NCBI GenBank assembly: GCA_963650805.1 | Contig: CAVJMG010000001.1 | Span: 372,001-436,000, forward strand | Source: Alloenteromonas sp963650805 | GTDB lineage: Bacteria > Bacillota_I > Bacilli_A > RFN20 > CAG-826 | Reading direction: 5' to 3' | Length of the DNA: 64,000 nt | Shown here: one piece after another, positions 7,355 to 16,119 of the stretch | Position numbering within the stretch: position 1 is the stretch's first letter | Layout: the number at the start of each line of letters is the position of its first letter | The notes under the pieces: model-generated | What the model saw: the letters and a program-made list of their open reading frames with translations, nothing else | What the model was told of the DNA's origin: nothing | Database searches by the model: none | Translations under genes and position numbers: made by a program

Positions 7355-8752
7355 ATGAAACTTACAAAAAAAATCACGAAAACCCTGATCCTCTCCGGCG
7401 CGACAGCCCTTGCCTTCGGCACCGTTGCAGCGGGCACCACCTACGCTTTATTCACCTCCAACGCGGAGAGTGAAGTCGTCGTCACCTCCGGTAAGGTCAG
7501 CGTGACTTCCGAAATCAAGGTCAAAGAGAAGTATCGCCCCGCTTTGATCAGCCAAGAAGAAGGGAACGAGATCGTTGAATCCAGCAACATCGCCGAAACC
7601 TCCGACCTCGAAGTCAGCGTCGAAAACAACAACGTCAAAATCGCCAAGATGCTCCCTGGCGACAAAGTGACCCTCACCGTCACCCCGAAGAACGAGAGCA
7701 ACGTGAAGATCAAATATCGCGAAACCTATTCCTTCATCGGAGACGTCGCTAGCGACCTCAAAATCACCGGCGACGAAAAGATGGTCAAGCTTTGGACCGA
7801 ACTCGGCGTCGGAGAAGCCATCGAGGCTTATGACATCGTCGTTGAGCTCCCCACCACCGCCGTGGGCGAAATCGAAGAAACCACCATTAAACTAGGCATC
7901 GAAGCCGTCCAGGGCAACGCCCAAGTGGTTGACGAAGTCGTCAAAACGGAAAAAGAGCTTCAAGACGCAATCGACGCTCTGAAAACTTCCACCGACAAAA
8001 ACCTCAGCGTCACCCTCTCCGAGGACCTTGCCCTAACCGCTCCCTTGGAAGTCAACGGGAACGTCACCATTTACGGAACCACCAAAGAAGATGGTAGCAA
8101 GACCAAAATCACCGCCCCTTCTGATGGCGCTGAGAATCAGCGCAGCATAACCGTTAACGACAACACCGATCCGGTCTCCTTGACTCTTGTTGGCATCGAT
8201 GTCGAGGGGCCGACCACAGGCTCTGAAACTCGCGGCATATCGCTCGCAGCGAACAAAGACCTCACCCTCATCATGGACGATTGCAGCATCTCAACGAATT
8301 ACTATGCGCTGAATCTTGCGTCTGGAAACGAAAAAGCCAACATTTACATCCGCAACAGCACCTTAAAGGGTTGGGCCGCCGTGAACGTATGGTCACCAAA
8401 CAACATCAGCAAAGCGGTTTTCGAAAACTGCACCCTGATTGGTGATAGCATCTCAAGGGAGGTCTTCCCCACCATCAGCTTGTACGAATGTGATAACAGC
8501 GAATTCACTTTCAAAGGCTGCACTATCAAAGCAAACGAACTTGGAACCAGCAAAGACGACATCAAACAGTTATTCTTCTACAGCGACGCAAAAAACAGCA
8601 AAGTCACTTTCAGTGATTGCAGTTTCTACAAAACATTCACAGATATCGGAGAAATTCAATTATCAGGCTCCGAAGCTGCAAGTTTGATGTACGCGTCCGA
8701 ATCCAGTTCTACGACAATCATCGACGGCGTTTCCTACGTTTACGAAGATTAA
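7355..8752 (+). CDS. TasA-like domain fused to a beta-helix domain
   Basis: 465 residues. Residues 1-40 are a SipW-type signal ending TTYALFTSNAES. Residues about 40-195 match the TasA-like sandwich, with the motif PGDKVTLTV. From about 200 to the end the sequence becomes a repetitive series with short strands (VTLSEDLALTA, VTIYGTT, LTLVGIDV, LTLIMDDCSI, KAVFENCTL, FTFKGCTI, VTFSDCSF), the look of a right-handed parallel beta-helix as in adhesins or polysaccharide lyases. No catalytic residues can be assigned. Probably a surface fibre subunit carrying a binding domain. Confidence 0.75.
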   Translation: MKLTKKITKTLILSGATALAFGTVAAGTTYALFTSNAESEVVVTSGKVSVTSEIKVKEKYRPALISQEEGNEIVESSNIAETSDLEVSVENNNVKIAKMLPGDKVTLTVTPKNESNVKIKYRETYSFIGDVASDLKITGDEKMVKLWTELGVGEAIEAYDIVVELPTTAVGEIEETTIKLGIEAVQGNAQVVDEVVKTEKELQDAIDALKTSTDKNLSVTLSEDLALTAPLEVNGNVTIYGTTKEDGSKTKITAPSDGAENQRSITVNDNTDPVSLTLVGIDVEGPTTGSETRGISLAANKDLTLIMDDCSISTNYYALNLASGNEKANIYIRNSTLKGWAAVNVWSPNNISKAVFENCTLIGDSISREVFPTISLYECDNSEFTFKGCTIKANELGTSKDDIKQLFFYSDAKNSKVTFSDCSFYKTFTDIGEIQLSGSEAASLMYASESSSTTIIDGVSYVYED

Positions 8753-8780
8753 ATAGCCGCTAGGCTAAAAAGGAGTTTCT

Positions 8781-10979
8781 ATGAAACTTACAAAAAAAAT
8801 GACGAAAGGACTGATCCTCTCCGCTTCCGCGGCCCTGGCATTCGGGGCCGTGGCGGCCGGGACGACCTATGCCTTATTCACCTCTAACGCGGAGAATTCC
8901 GTGAGCGTCAGCTCCGGTAAGATCTCCTTGAAAAGCGAAATCCTCAATCTCAAGCTCTATTCCTTAAGCGAAGAGACTGGCGAGATCGTTCCTCTTGAAA
9001 GCGAAGATACCTTCACCCTTGGAGGCACCGCGACTATTGATGGAACCACCCTCAAGCTCGACAAAGTCGTTCCTGGCGACAAAGTCGAATTCGAGATCAA
9101 GGTCACCAACGAGTCCAACGTCGACATCAAGTTCCGCGAAGTGTTCAAGACCGTCAAAGATACCGGCCTTGGCAGCGGGCTTGAATACACGATCGACGAA
9201 GAGACCTACGATGGCGGAACCATCATCACCGACTATGAGCTTTGGGAAGCCAAGGCTGCGGAGCAAGAAAAGACCGTCAAGGTCTCCATCGCTCTCCCCA
9301 AGAGCGCCGAGAACATCTATCAGGAGAAATCCTGCGAGCTCTCCTTCAATTTCGAGGCCATCCAGAAGAACGCGAAGACGGAAGACGTCGATTCTACCGT
9401 TTATCAGATCTACACGCCGACCGATTTAAGCGCCTTCGCTAATAAGGTCAGCGCCGGAACCTTCACCTGCGATAAGGTCATCTTGATGGATGACATCGAT
9501 ATGGATGGACTTAGCTACATGTCACCGATGTACGCTAGGGAAAATACCGCTATCGAATTCGATGGAAACGGCAAAACCATCAAGAACCTCGTCGCTCTCG
9601 AAAACAGCGATAAATCCGGCAACCGCGGAGCTGGCTTATTCGGAAAAGTGGGACACGGAAGCCTAAACATCCATAATCTCAATATGGAGAACGTCACCGT
9701 TTCCGGCAGCTTCACCGTCGAGGGCGATCAGCACTTAGGCGGAGGGGCTATCGTCGGAACGAGTGACAGCGGCGTAAGCGCCATTGACATCACCAACGTT
9801 TCGGTCACTGGCGTTAGCGTCAAAGGCGTTAAGTACGCCGGCGGAATCGTTGGATACAGCTCCATTGGCGGAACAGATACGATTAAAAACGTGACCGTCA
9901 AAGATGCTGAAATTTCCGGTTACACAGCCGGTGGCGTCATCGGCCAAGTCGGCGGCGGAAAAGCCGTCATCAATGGAGTCGAAGGCAGCGGCATCGTTGT
10001 TGATGGATATAAGAGAGAGGGCGGAATGGTTGGTGCAAATTCCGGTACAAGTCTCACCATCACCTACGACGAAGCCGAATACTCCTCCTCCATTTCCGGA
10101 GAGGCCTTTGGCAACAGAGGAACCATCGTCGGGCTCACCGGGGACACCACCGTCAACGGCAATCAATACCACACCGCTATCAGCACCGATCAAGTCAAAG
10201 GGATTAAGGCCGCTTCGGACAAGCTCAACATCGTCGAAATCTTTGAAGGCACGTACTCCTTCGGTGGAGCAACTAACCTCCAAAGCGTCAAAGGCGGCGT
10301 TGAAGTCCGCGGCATTGGCGACAAAACCAAGATCAAATGGATGCAAGCTGGCGGAACAGATGTGGGATATGGGTTCTCCGGCACGAATCTGACGATGAAA
10401 AACGTCAGCGTCGGAACCGAAGTCACCGGCAACTATCTCGGTTTCCCCGGCGCCGCTTCCGTTTCGTTCGAAGACTGCGTCTTCAATGTCACCAAAGCCA
10501 ACGAATCCTTCCGTTACTGGGGCGATGGGGCCGTCAACTTCAAAAATTGCAAGTTCGATAGCACCAAAGCCGAAGACAGCAACATGTTCACCTACGGCGG
10601 CAAGAGCTTCTACTTCGAAGGCTGCGAATTCATCAGCGACGAAGCCGCGATCAAGCTATATAGAAACGCTAGTCTGACCGACAGCGTCGAAGTGCCCGTC
10701 ACCATCACCGGCTGCACGTTCAAAAACGTTCATGAAGGCACATGGAGCGATAGCGATCTGCCGAAGAGGACCGTCCTCAGCATCGATACCGATAATGCCG
10801 CCGATAAGACCCACTACAAGGTCACGATGACCAATTCTAGCTACAGCGGCAACTACTCCGACGGCATCCTCGCCGACAGGAAAGGCTTGTTTGGAGTCAG
10901 GCAACAGGACAAAGTCAAGAAGAGCCTAATCACCTTCACCCTTGACGGAACCACGCTCGACTTGGGCCTACCTGAGTAA
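8781..10979 (+). CDS. Large TasA-like/beta-helix surface protein
   Basis: 732 residues. The first 40 residues are nearly identical to those of the preceding protein (MKLTKKMTKGLILS... TTYALFTSNAEN), so the genes arose by duplication. A TasA-like domain (to about 200, with PGDKVEFEIKVTNESNV) is followed by a GLUG-like repeat region (about 210-430; GGAIVGTSDSG, AGGIVGYSS, AGGVIGQVGG, EGGMVGANSG) and then beta-helix strands (to about 720). GLUG-type repeats are common in surface adhesins. It is the last gene before the hairpin at 10999-11032. Confidence 0.75.
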   Translation: MKLTKKMTKGLILSASAALAFGAVAAGTTYALFTSNAENSVSVSSGKISLKSEILNLKLYSLSEETGEIVPLESEDTFTLGGTATIDGTTLKLDKVVPGDKVEFEIKVTNESNVDIKFREVFKTVKDTGLGSGLEYTIDEETYDGGTIITDYELWEAKAAEQEKTVKVSIALPKSAENIYQEKSCELSFNFEAIQKNAKTEDVDSTVYQIYTPTDLSAFANKVSAGTFTCDKVILMDDIDMDGLSYMSPMYARENTAIEFDGNGKTIKNLVALENSDKSGNRGAGLFGKVGHGSLNIHNLNMENVTVSGSFTVEGDQHLGGGAIVGTSDSGVSAIDITNVSVTGVSVKGVKYAGGIVGYSSIGGTDTIKNVTVKDAEISGYTAGGVIGQVGGGKAVINGVEGSGIVVDGYKREGGMVGANSGTSLTITYDEAEYSSSISGEAFGNRGTIVGLTGDTTVNGNQYHTAISTDQVKGIKAASDKLNIVEIFEGTYSFGGATNLQSVKGGVEVRGIGDKTKIKWMQAGGTDVGYGFSGTNLTMKNVSVGTEVTGNYLGFPGAASVSFEDCVFNVTKANESFRYWGDGAVNFKNCKFDSTKAEDSNMFTYGGKSFYFEGCEFISDEAAIKLYRNASLTDSVEVPVTITGCTFKNVHEGTWSDSDLPKRTVLSIDTDNAADKTHYKVTMTNSSYSGNYSDGILADRKGLFGVRQQDKVKKSLITFTLDGTTLDLGLPE

Positions 10980-10998
10980 TCTAAACTCTACATCTTAG

Positions 10999-11032
10999 AC
11001 ACAGGGGGCTATAATAAAGTCCCCCTGTGTTT
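10999..11032 (+). terminator. Hairpin between the TasA-like operon and sipW
   Basis: ACACAGGGGGCT (10999-11010) and AGTCCCCCTGTGT (11019-11031) form a long GC-rich stem followed by TTTTCT, a textbook intrinsic terminator. Its loop contains TATAAT at 11010-11015, so the same DNA could also supply the -10 box for sipW, whose ATG is at 11040. Confidence 0.8.
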
Positions 11033-11039
11033 TCTAACT

Positions 11040-11792
11040 ATGGAACAAGACAAAGAAGCAAATAGCAACAAAGGCAAAAGAAAAGTAGCCAAAATCATTG
11101 GAAACTCCGTTTTCTACACCATTCTTGGCCTGCTTACCGTTTTCGCCGCATTTTCGATTACCTCTAGGATTACCGGAGGTAGGATTGGCGATAGCCAGTA
11201 TCTTGTCGTCATCTCCGGATCAATGGATGGCGAAAGGCAAGAAGAATATCCCATCAAGACCATTCCGGTGAAATCCCTCATCAAGGTGGATTTGATCAAA
11301 GACGGCGAAGAGAAGGAATTCTATTCTTCCCTTAAGAAGGGGGACGTTTTGACGTTTAACTACGCTTCTTTGAATAACGTGACCATCACCCACAGAATCA
11401 TCGAGGATCCGTTGCTATTAAGCGATGGAACCACCTATCAAATTAAACTCAAAGGGGACGCGGTCGAGGGGAATGAGATTCAAACCCTTTATAGCGATGG
11501 CAGAACCGGAGAGGTCATCGGCAAAGTCTCCTTCGTGTCCTTGCCCTTAGGACAGATGTACTTCTTCATGTCGAGCAAGATGGGAACCCTGGTATTGGTA
11601 ATCCTCCCCTGCAGCGCGGTCTGCATCTACGAGATCGCCAAAATCGTTTACATCCTCTCAGAGAACAAACGGAAAAAGAAGGAAGAGGCCGCTCAGGCAG
11701 TCACTTCAAGCAAGGACAAAGAGATCGAGGAGCTCAAAGCCAAGCTCGAGGCGATGCAAAAGCAAAGCCAAGAAGAAAAGAAAGAGGAGTGA
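11040..11792 (+). CDS. sipW: SipW-like signal peptidase I
   Basis: 250 residues. An N-terminal transmembrane helix (about 21-42) is followed by ISGSMDG with the catalytic Ser at 61. Residue His118 in ITHRI takes the place of the lysine base, which defines the SipW/ER-type (Ser-His) S26 peptidases. A KLKGDAVEGNEI segment follows. A second hydrophobic helix lies at about 175-205, and the C-terminus is a charged coiled coil (about 215-250). SipW-type peptidases process TasA-family proteins, four of which lie directly upstream. No ribosome site is visible before the ATG, and the gene is separated from the operon by a hairpin, so it may be expressed from its own promoter at a low level. Confidence 0.85.
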   Translation: MEQDKEANSNKGKRKVAKIIGNSVFYTILGLLTVFAAFSITSRITGGRIGDSQYLVVISGSMDGERQEEYPIKTIPVKSLIKVDLIKDGEEKEFYSSLKKGDVLTFNYASLNNVTITHRIIEDPLLLSDGTTYQIKLKGDAVEGNEIQTLYSDGRTGEVIGKVSFVSLPLGQMYFFMSSKMGTLVLVILPCSAVCIYEIAKIVYILSENKRKKKEEAAQAVTSSKDKEIEELKAKLEAMQKQSQEEKKEE

Positions 11793-11811
11793 CATAAGGC
11801 CATATCCTCAT

Positions 11812-11834
11812 GCGGGCTTCGGCCCGTTTTTCTT
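11812..11834 (+). terminator. Intrinsic terminator of sipW
   Basis: GCGGGCTTCGGCCCG followed by TTTTTCTT: a short GC stem with a UUCG-type tetraloop and a U tract, 20 bp after the sipW stop. Confidence 0.85.
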
Positions 11835-11931
11835 ATGCTTATAGGCAATATGAGAGCATAAGCAAATGGTTCGGAGAATTTGAGGAATCGTTTTTTTGGG
11901 GGTTTAGTCGAAAGTAAAGGCTTCAGCCGAA

Positions 11932-13216
11932 CTATTTTTTAAGGATTTTCCAATACCCCGATTTATTCGTCCCCGCCCGTTCTATCCTTTTTTCAGCTTT
12001 TAAGTCTTTGATGATTTTAACGACTCTGGTTCTGCCTAAGCCGGATAGCTCGCATAGCCCACTTAGGGTGAGGCTTGGGTTTTGATTCAATAAGACAAGT
12101 ATCTTGTTATGGCTTGGGCTCAAATTAGCCTCCAACCGCTCAAAGCTTGGTTGGAACGCAAAGGGGAAGGTCACTACGATGTGGTTCTCAAAGAGAGAGC
12201 GCCTCTTTTCCGTATTTGGAGATTATCAAAGGCACGCCGTGGCCGGTTTGCTCAATGTAATCGAGCTGCCCCATTATTTTCATCAAACTCATATTTATTG
12301 GATGGCTCACGCCTTGGAAAAATTCCTCTTTCGAAAAATCTAAAGGCAGGCCCCCCGTAGATACAATTTCAATTCGATTGGAGAAAATGTAGATTGCCGG
12401 AGGCACGTTTCTCGCCCATCTATTGTGCAAGCATGCGTTCGTCCAAGCCTCGTCTAAACAAGCTTCGTCAAAGAGCTTTGTTTCTTTTCTCTCTAGGCCT
12501 TGATTTAGATTCACTCTCGTTTCGTTGAACGAAGAGGCGAACTCATACGCTTGCCTCATCGCCAAAAGCATGCATTTGTATCCAAATTCGTTTCTGGAGA
12601 TCATCTCCGTCTTGTCCTCGCCCCTGAAACGGACGACCTTAATGGAGCAGTTGTTATTGTCGGACAAAATTTCGGCAATGTAGTTGTATGTCCCCTTGGA
12701 CGTTAATAAGCCCATATTCTTTGCGAATGTGGCGTTATCGCTTGAAAAACCATGCGCTACATACAAAGACTTAAGCCCATTAAAGGTCAAATCTTGATCC
12801 AAAGACTCTATTTTTTCGGCGGCGAGGTTGGAATTGGTAAAGAACAAATCTCCGAGCTGCTCCGGCAATATCTTTTTATTTTCGCTACCAACGCGAATAA
12901 GATAATTTCCAAAACAGGCATAGGGTTTCTTGTCTCCGCTTGCTTCAACCTCAATCACCGTTTTATCTCCATGGGCAATAGGAGTTATTTTGGCGAGTAC
13001 GGAAAGAACAATTGCTTCTTTGATTCTTGTACCGATTTTCTTAATCGTTTCTCGGCTAAAATCTTTCGCCCCTTCGATTTCGGCGTTATCGAGAACACCA
13101 AAAGCAACCTTCCCATGACCGCTTTTATTAAGCGTGGCAGAGAGCGCCTCCAAGCCACGGTCTAATTGACTTGGGGATTTCTTGAATTCTACCGTTTCGT
13201 TTTCGTATCTCTGCAA
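11932..13216 (-). pseudogene. AlbA_2 (Schlafen-like) ATP-binding regulator, frameshifted before its winged-helix domain
   Basis: Two minus-strand frames make one COG2865-type protein. 12188-13216 holds the AlbA_2 domain (YENETVEFKKS ... HGKVAFGVLDNAEI) and the GHKL-like ATP-binding half (EIVSTGGLPLDFSKEEFF, QTGHGVPLIISKYG), ending early at EALSL. 11932-12174 continues with VTFPFAFQPS and a C-terminal winged helix (LCELSGLGRTRVVKIIKDL ... KSGYWKI). The break lies at an (AG)4 tract, 12192-12199; one more AG unit or one fewer base would restore the frame. So it is either a decayed gene or a slippage switch. The apparent start is a TTG with no good ribosome site. Such proteins are predicted regulators with DNA binding through both domains. 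Confidence 0.8.
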
Positions 13217-13279
13217 ATAATCCGCGTTGCACTCCTCAACGAATAATGGTGTTTCACAAAACCCAAAACATCAATATAA

Positions 13280-13324
13280 TCGTGCCACTATCGTGCCACT
13301 TTTTAGCGGCACGATTGGTGGCAC
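13280..13324. repeat. Upstream repeats of the AlbA_2 gene, unit CGTGCCAC
   Basis: CGTGCCAC occurs at 13281 and 13292 (11 bp apart), followed by the inverted forms GGCACGAT (13308-13315) and GTGGCAC (13318-13324). The group lies 65-110 bp upstream of the AlbA_2 start, the place of an operator. It is unlike the repeats of any other member in the window. Confidence 0.8.
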
Positions 13325-13498
13325 ATTCATTTTGCGGATTGGCCAATAACGTCGTTAGACGGATATTCTCCGCCAATTTCGAAAAAGCGCATTTGGTTTG
13401 CGTCCATTTCAGCCAACCCGAAAACGTTCGTTGCTCAAGGCAGTCTTAAACAAAACGGCGTTTCACCCAGATTCGGCACAACATAACGGATTGCCCTG

Positions 13499-14779
13499 TC
13501 AGTTCTTCAAGCAAGCAAGCGGGACAACCCAAACGCCGTCTTCCCTTTGATAGGCGTATTCCGTCGCGGTGATGACCATAAGGAACTCGGGCTTCTTCAT
13601 TCTTTGATCATCAATCAAAGAAGCCAAGCGGAGCAGGTTTTTCGCTCCTTCTTCAATGCGGTCTTGATCGTGCAATTTAATTTCGAACGCGGCCCATTTG
13701 CCGTTATAAAGATGAATCACGGCATCGGCTTCAAGCCCGTTTCTATCGCGATAATGGTAAACCTCGCCACCGAGGGTATCGGCGTATATCTTCAAGTCCC
13801 TCACGGCCAGATCTTCGAAAACTAAGCCAAACGTGTTCAAATCATTAATCAGATCTTCTTTATAAGCTCCCAAGGCCCGGCAAGCAATGGAGGGGTCCAC
13901 GAAATGCCTTGTCGGGGAAGTTCTTATGGTCGTTTTGCTTCTTAGATTCGGGCACCAAGCTTTTATGTCATCTATCACGTACAATTTCTCGAAGGCCTTG
14001 ATATAGGACTTAACGGTCTCATCGCTGATGAGCTTTTGGTTGCCGCCATTGATGTCCGAAAGTATGGTTTCAACGCTGCATTCGGTCGATACGTTGCGGG
14101 CGTAGGAGCGCAAGAACAATTTGACTTTATCAATATCTCTAGAAACGTTATCGACGCTTCTTATATCGTTTTCGACCAAGCCGTCATAATAGTTCTTCGC
14201 AATTTCCATCGACACCTTTTCGCTTTGCCCAACCGATTTTGGCCAACCGCCTCGGCAACAATAAAAAGCGTAATCGAGCAGTTTCTTATCGCTAAAGGCA
14301 GGATTCACCTTTTCATTTCGAAAAAGAGAGGCAAGGGATATTTGCCCGTTGCTATCAAGCGACTCATAAAGGCTCATAGGGCGCATAACCAAAGAAGAAA
14401 TCCGCCCTACTCCGCTATGCTGCTTTTGCTTTTCTTCTTCATCCATTAATGGAGTTGCGCTTCCAGTCAGGATGAATTGCCCAAATTCATCCCGTTTATC
14501 AATCTCATATCGAATATCGTCCCAAATAAACGGAACAATTTGCCATTCGTCGATCAGTCTCGGCGTATCGCCGGATAAAAAGAATTCAGGGGCGTTTTTT
14601 GCCAAAGCTATATTTTGGTCCCTGTCTTTCCGATTCTGCATATAAACAGAGCTCTTCGCGATGCGCTCTGCGGTCGTTGATTTCCCACACCATTTGGGAC
14701 CCTTTATCCAAACCGCCCCAGAACTCTCTAACTTTTCTTTCAGCAGCGTATCCGCGCATCTATTCAAATATTGCTTCAT
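13499..14779 (-). CDS. AAA_14/DUF4143 ATPase (copy 2)
   Basis: 426 residues. Walker A GPKWCGKS near residue 28, Walker B LIDEWQIVPF, then ILTGSATP. The DUF4143/PD-(D/E)XK-like end has HYRDRNGLEADAVIHL...AAFEIKLHD. It is homologous along its full length to copy 1 (2609-3898), and both end in VWVVPLACLKN/VYVVPLALLRN-type tails, so they are recent paralogues with different upstream arrays. GAGGGAA precedes the ATG. Function of the family unknown. It sits between a damaged AlbA_2 gene and the capsule-type genes capF-capG. Confidence 0.85.
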   Translation of the reverse strand: MKQYLNRCADTLLKEKLESSGAVWIKGPKWCGKSTTAERIAKSSVYMQNRKDRDQNIALAKNAPEFFLSGDTPRLIDEWQIVPFIWDDIRYEIDKRDEFGQFILTGSATPLMDEEEKQKQHSGVGRISSLVMRPMSLYESLDSNGQISLASLFRNEKVNPAFSDKKLLDYAFYCCRGGWPKSVGQSEKVSMEIAKNYYDGLVENDIRSVDNVSRDIDKVKLFLRSYARNVSTECSVETILSDINGGNQKLISDETVKSYIKAFEKLYVIDDIKAWCPNLRSKTTIRTSPTRHFVDPSIACRALGAYKEDLINDLNTFGLVFEDLAVRDLKIYADTLGGEVYHYRDRNGLEADAVIHLYNGKWAAFEIKLHDQDRIEEGAKNLLRLASLIDDQRMKKPEFLMVITATEYAYQREDGVWVVPLACLKN

Positions 14780-14809
14780 GGGTATTCCCTCAATTGAATT
14801 TTAGAATCT

Positions 14810-14893
14810 ATTTGGCAATTTGGCAACGTTTCATTTGGCAATTTGGCGGTGTTTCATTTGGCAATTTGGCGGTGTTTCATTTGGCAATTTGGC
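14810..14893. repeat. Upstream array of ATPase copy 2, unit ATTTGGCAATTTGGC, 23-bp period
   Basis: Four perfect 15-bp copies start at 14810, 14833, 14856 and 14879, each 23 bp from the next; linkers GGTGTTTC or AACGTTTC are also similar. The unit itself is made of two TTTGGC halves. The array begins 31 bp upstream of the ATPase ATG, overlapping the expected promoter. Confidence 0.9.
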
Positions 14894-14998
14894 AATCTCT
14901 TAGGCATAAGCAAAACTGCGACATGGCCATTAAGGGCGATAAAGGAGGGCAGACGATGCCTTTACCATAAAAGGCAAAGGGAAGATAATACGAGGGAT

Positions 14999-16108
14999 AT
15001 GAAGGTTTTACTGACAGGAGCGAAGGGATTCATCGGGAAAAACCTTTCCCTTCATTTGCAACAAAAGGGACACGAGGTTCTCTCTTTCGACAAAGAGAAT
15101 AGCGATGAGGATTTGAAGACTTATCTTAGCCAAGCTGATTTCATCGTGCATCTAGCGGGCATAAACCGTCCGCTTAAAGAAGAAGAGTTCTTCGACGGTA
15201 ACGTCAACTTCACCGTTAAGCTATTAGACTACCTCAAAGCCTCAGGCAGGAAGATACCCCTACTCTTCTCTAGTTCCACCCAAGCCGAGAAAGACAACCC
15301 CTATGGGCGTTCCAAAGCCATGGCGGAGTCCCAAATCTTCGCTTTTGACGAGCAAAGCGGCAACCCCGTTTACGTCTACCGCCTCTATAACGTCTATGGC
15401 AAGTGGTGTCGCCCTAGCTATAACTCCGTCATCGCCACCTGGTGCTACAACATCTCGAGAAATATCCCCATTCAAATCAACCCTTCCGCGGGAAAGATAG
15501 ATTTCGTCTATATCGATGACGTTTGCCGCGAAATCGTTTCGTTAATCGAAGGGGAGATATCCCCTTCTTGCAAGGATGTCCATCACGTTGAGCCCCATGA
15601 CTCCGTAACGTTAGACGAGGTAGCAAGATTATTGCTAAGCTTCAAGGAATCGAGGGAAAACTTCCTCGTCCCCGAAATAGACACCCCCTTCAAAAAGAAG
15701 CTTCACGCGACTTACCTCTCCTATCTCCCAGAAAGCGAATTCGATTATCCCCTCAATAGCCATAAAGACCAGCGAGGCTCCTTCACCGAGATTTTAAAGA
15801 CCGCCAAAGAAGGCCAGTTCTCCGTTAACGTCATTAATCCCGGGGTCACCAAGGGAAATCATTACCACCACACCAAAAACGAGAAATTCGTCGTTTTAAG
15901 CGGAACGTGCCTCGTCCGTTTCAGGAAGCTTGGAAGCGAGGAAGTCCTCTCCTACACCTTAAACGGCGAAGAAATGAGGGTTCTTGATATCCCCGTAGGA
16001 TACACTCACAGCATCCAAAACGTCGGAAAAGAGCAAGCCATCGTCTTCATGTGGGCCTCGGAGAGCTTCGATCCTAGTAACCCCGACACCTACCCCTGCA
16101 ACGTCTGA
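14999..16108 (+). CDS. capF: UDP-2-acetamido-2,6-beta-L-arabino-hexul-4-ose reductase (CapF/FnlB)
   Basis: 369 residues from the ATG at 14999 (MKVLLTGAKGFIGKNLSLHL); the longer open frame upstream runs through the repeat array and is not coding. An SDR-type epimerase/reductase domain (1-250) has the NAD-binding GxxGFIG motif and YGRSKA as the catalytic Tyr-Lys. A C-terminal cupin domain (about 250-369, HYHHTKNEKFVVLSG) binds metal. This two-domain build is specific to CapF, which with CapE and CapG makes UDP-N-acetyl-L-fucosamine for capsule or teichoic-type glycans. CapE is not in the window. capG follows after 11 bp. Confidence 0.9.
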   Translation: MKVLLTGAKGFIGKNLSLHLQQKGHEVLSFDKENSDEDLKTYLSQADFIVHLAGINRPLKEEEFFDGNVNFTVKLLDYLKASGRKIPLLFSSSTQAEKDNPYGRSKAMAESQIFAFDEQSGNPVYVYRLYNVYGKWCRPSYNSVIATWCYNISRNIPIQINPSAGKIDFVYIDDVCREIVSLIEGEISPSCKDVHHVEPHDSVTLDEVARLLLSFKESRENFLVPEIDTPFKKKLHATYLSYLPESEFDYPLNSHKDQRGSFTEILKTAKEGQFSVNVINPGVTKGNHYHHTKNEKFVVLSGTCLVRFRKLGSEEVLSYTLNGEEMRVLDIPVGYTHSIQNVGKEQAIVFMWASESFDPSNPDTYPCNV

Positions 16109-16119
16109 AAGGAAACCCC

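Noticed and set aside
12930..13165. Frames on the plus strand opposite the AlbA_2 gene
   Set aside because: Antisense of the AlbA_2 domain; no ribosome site or motif.
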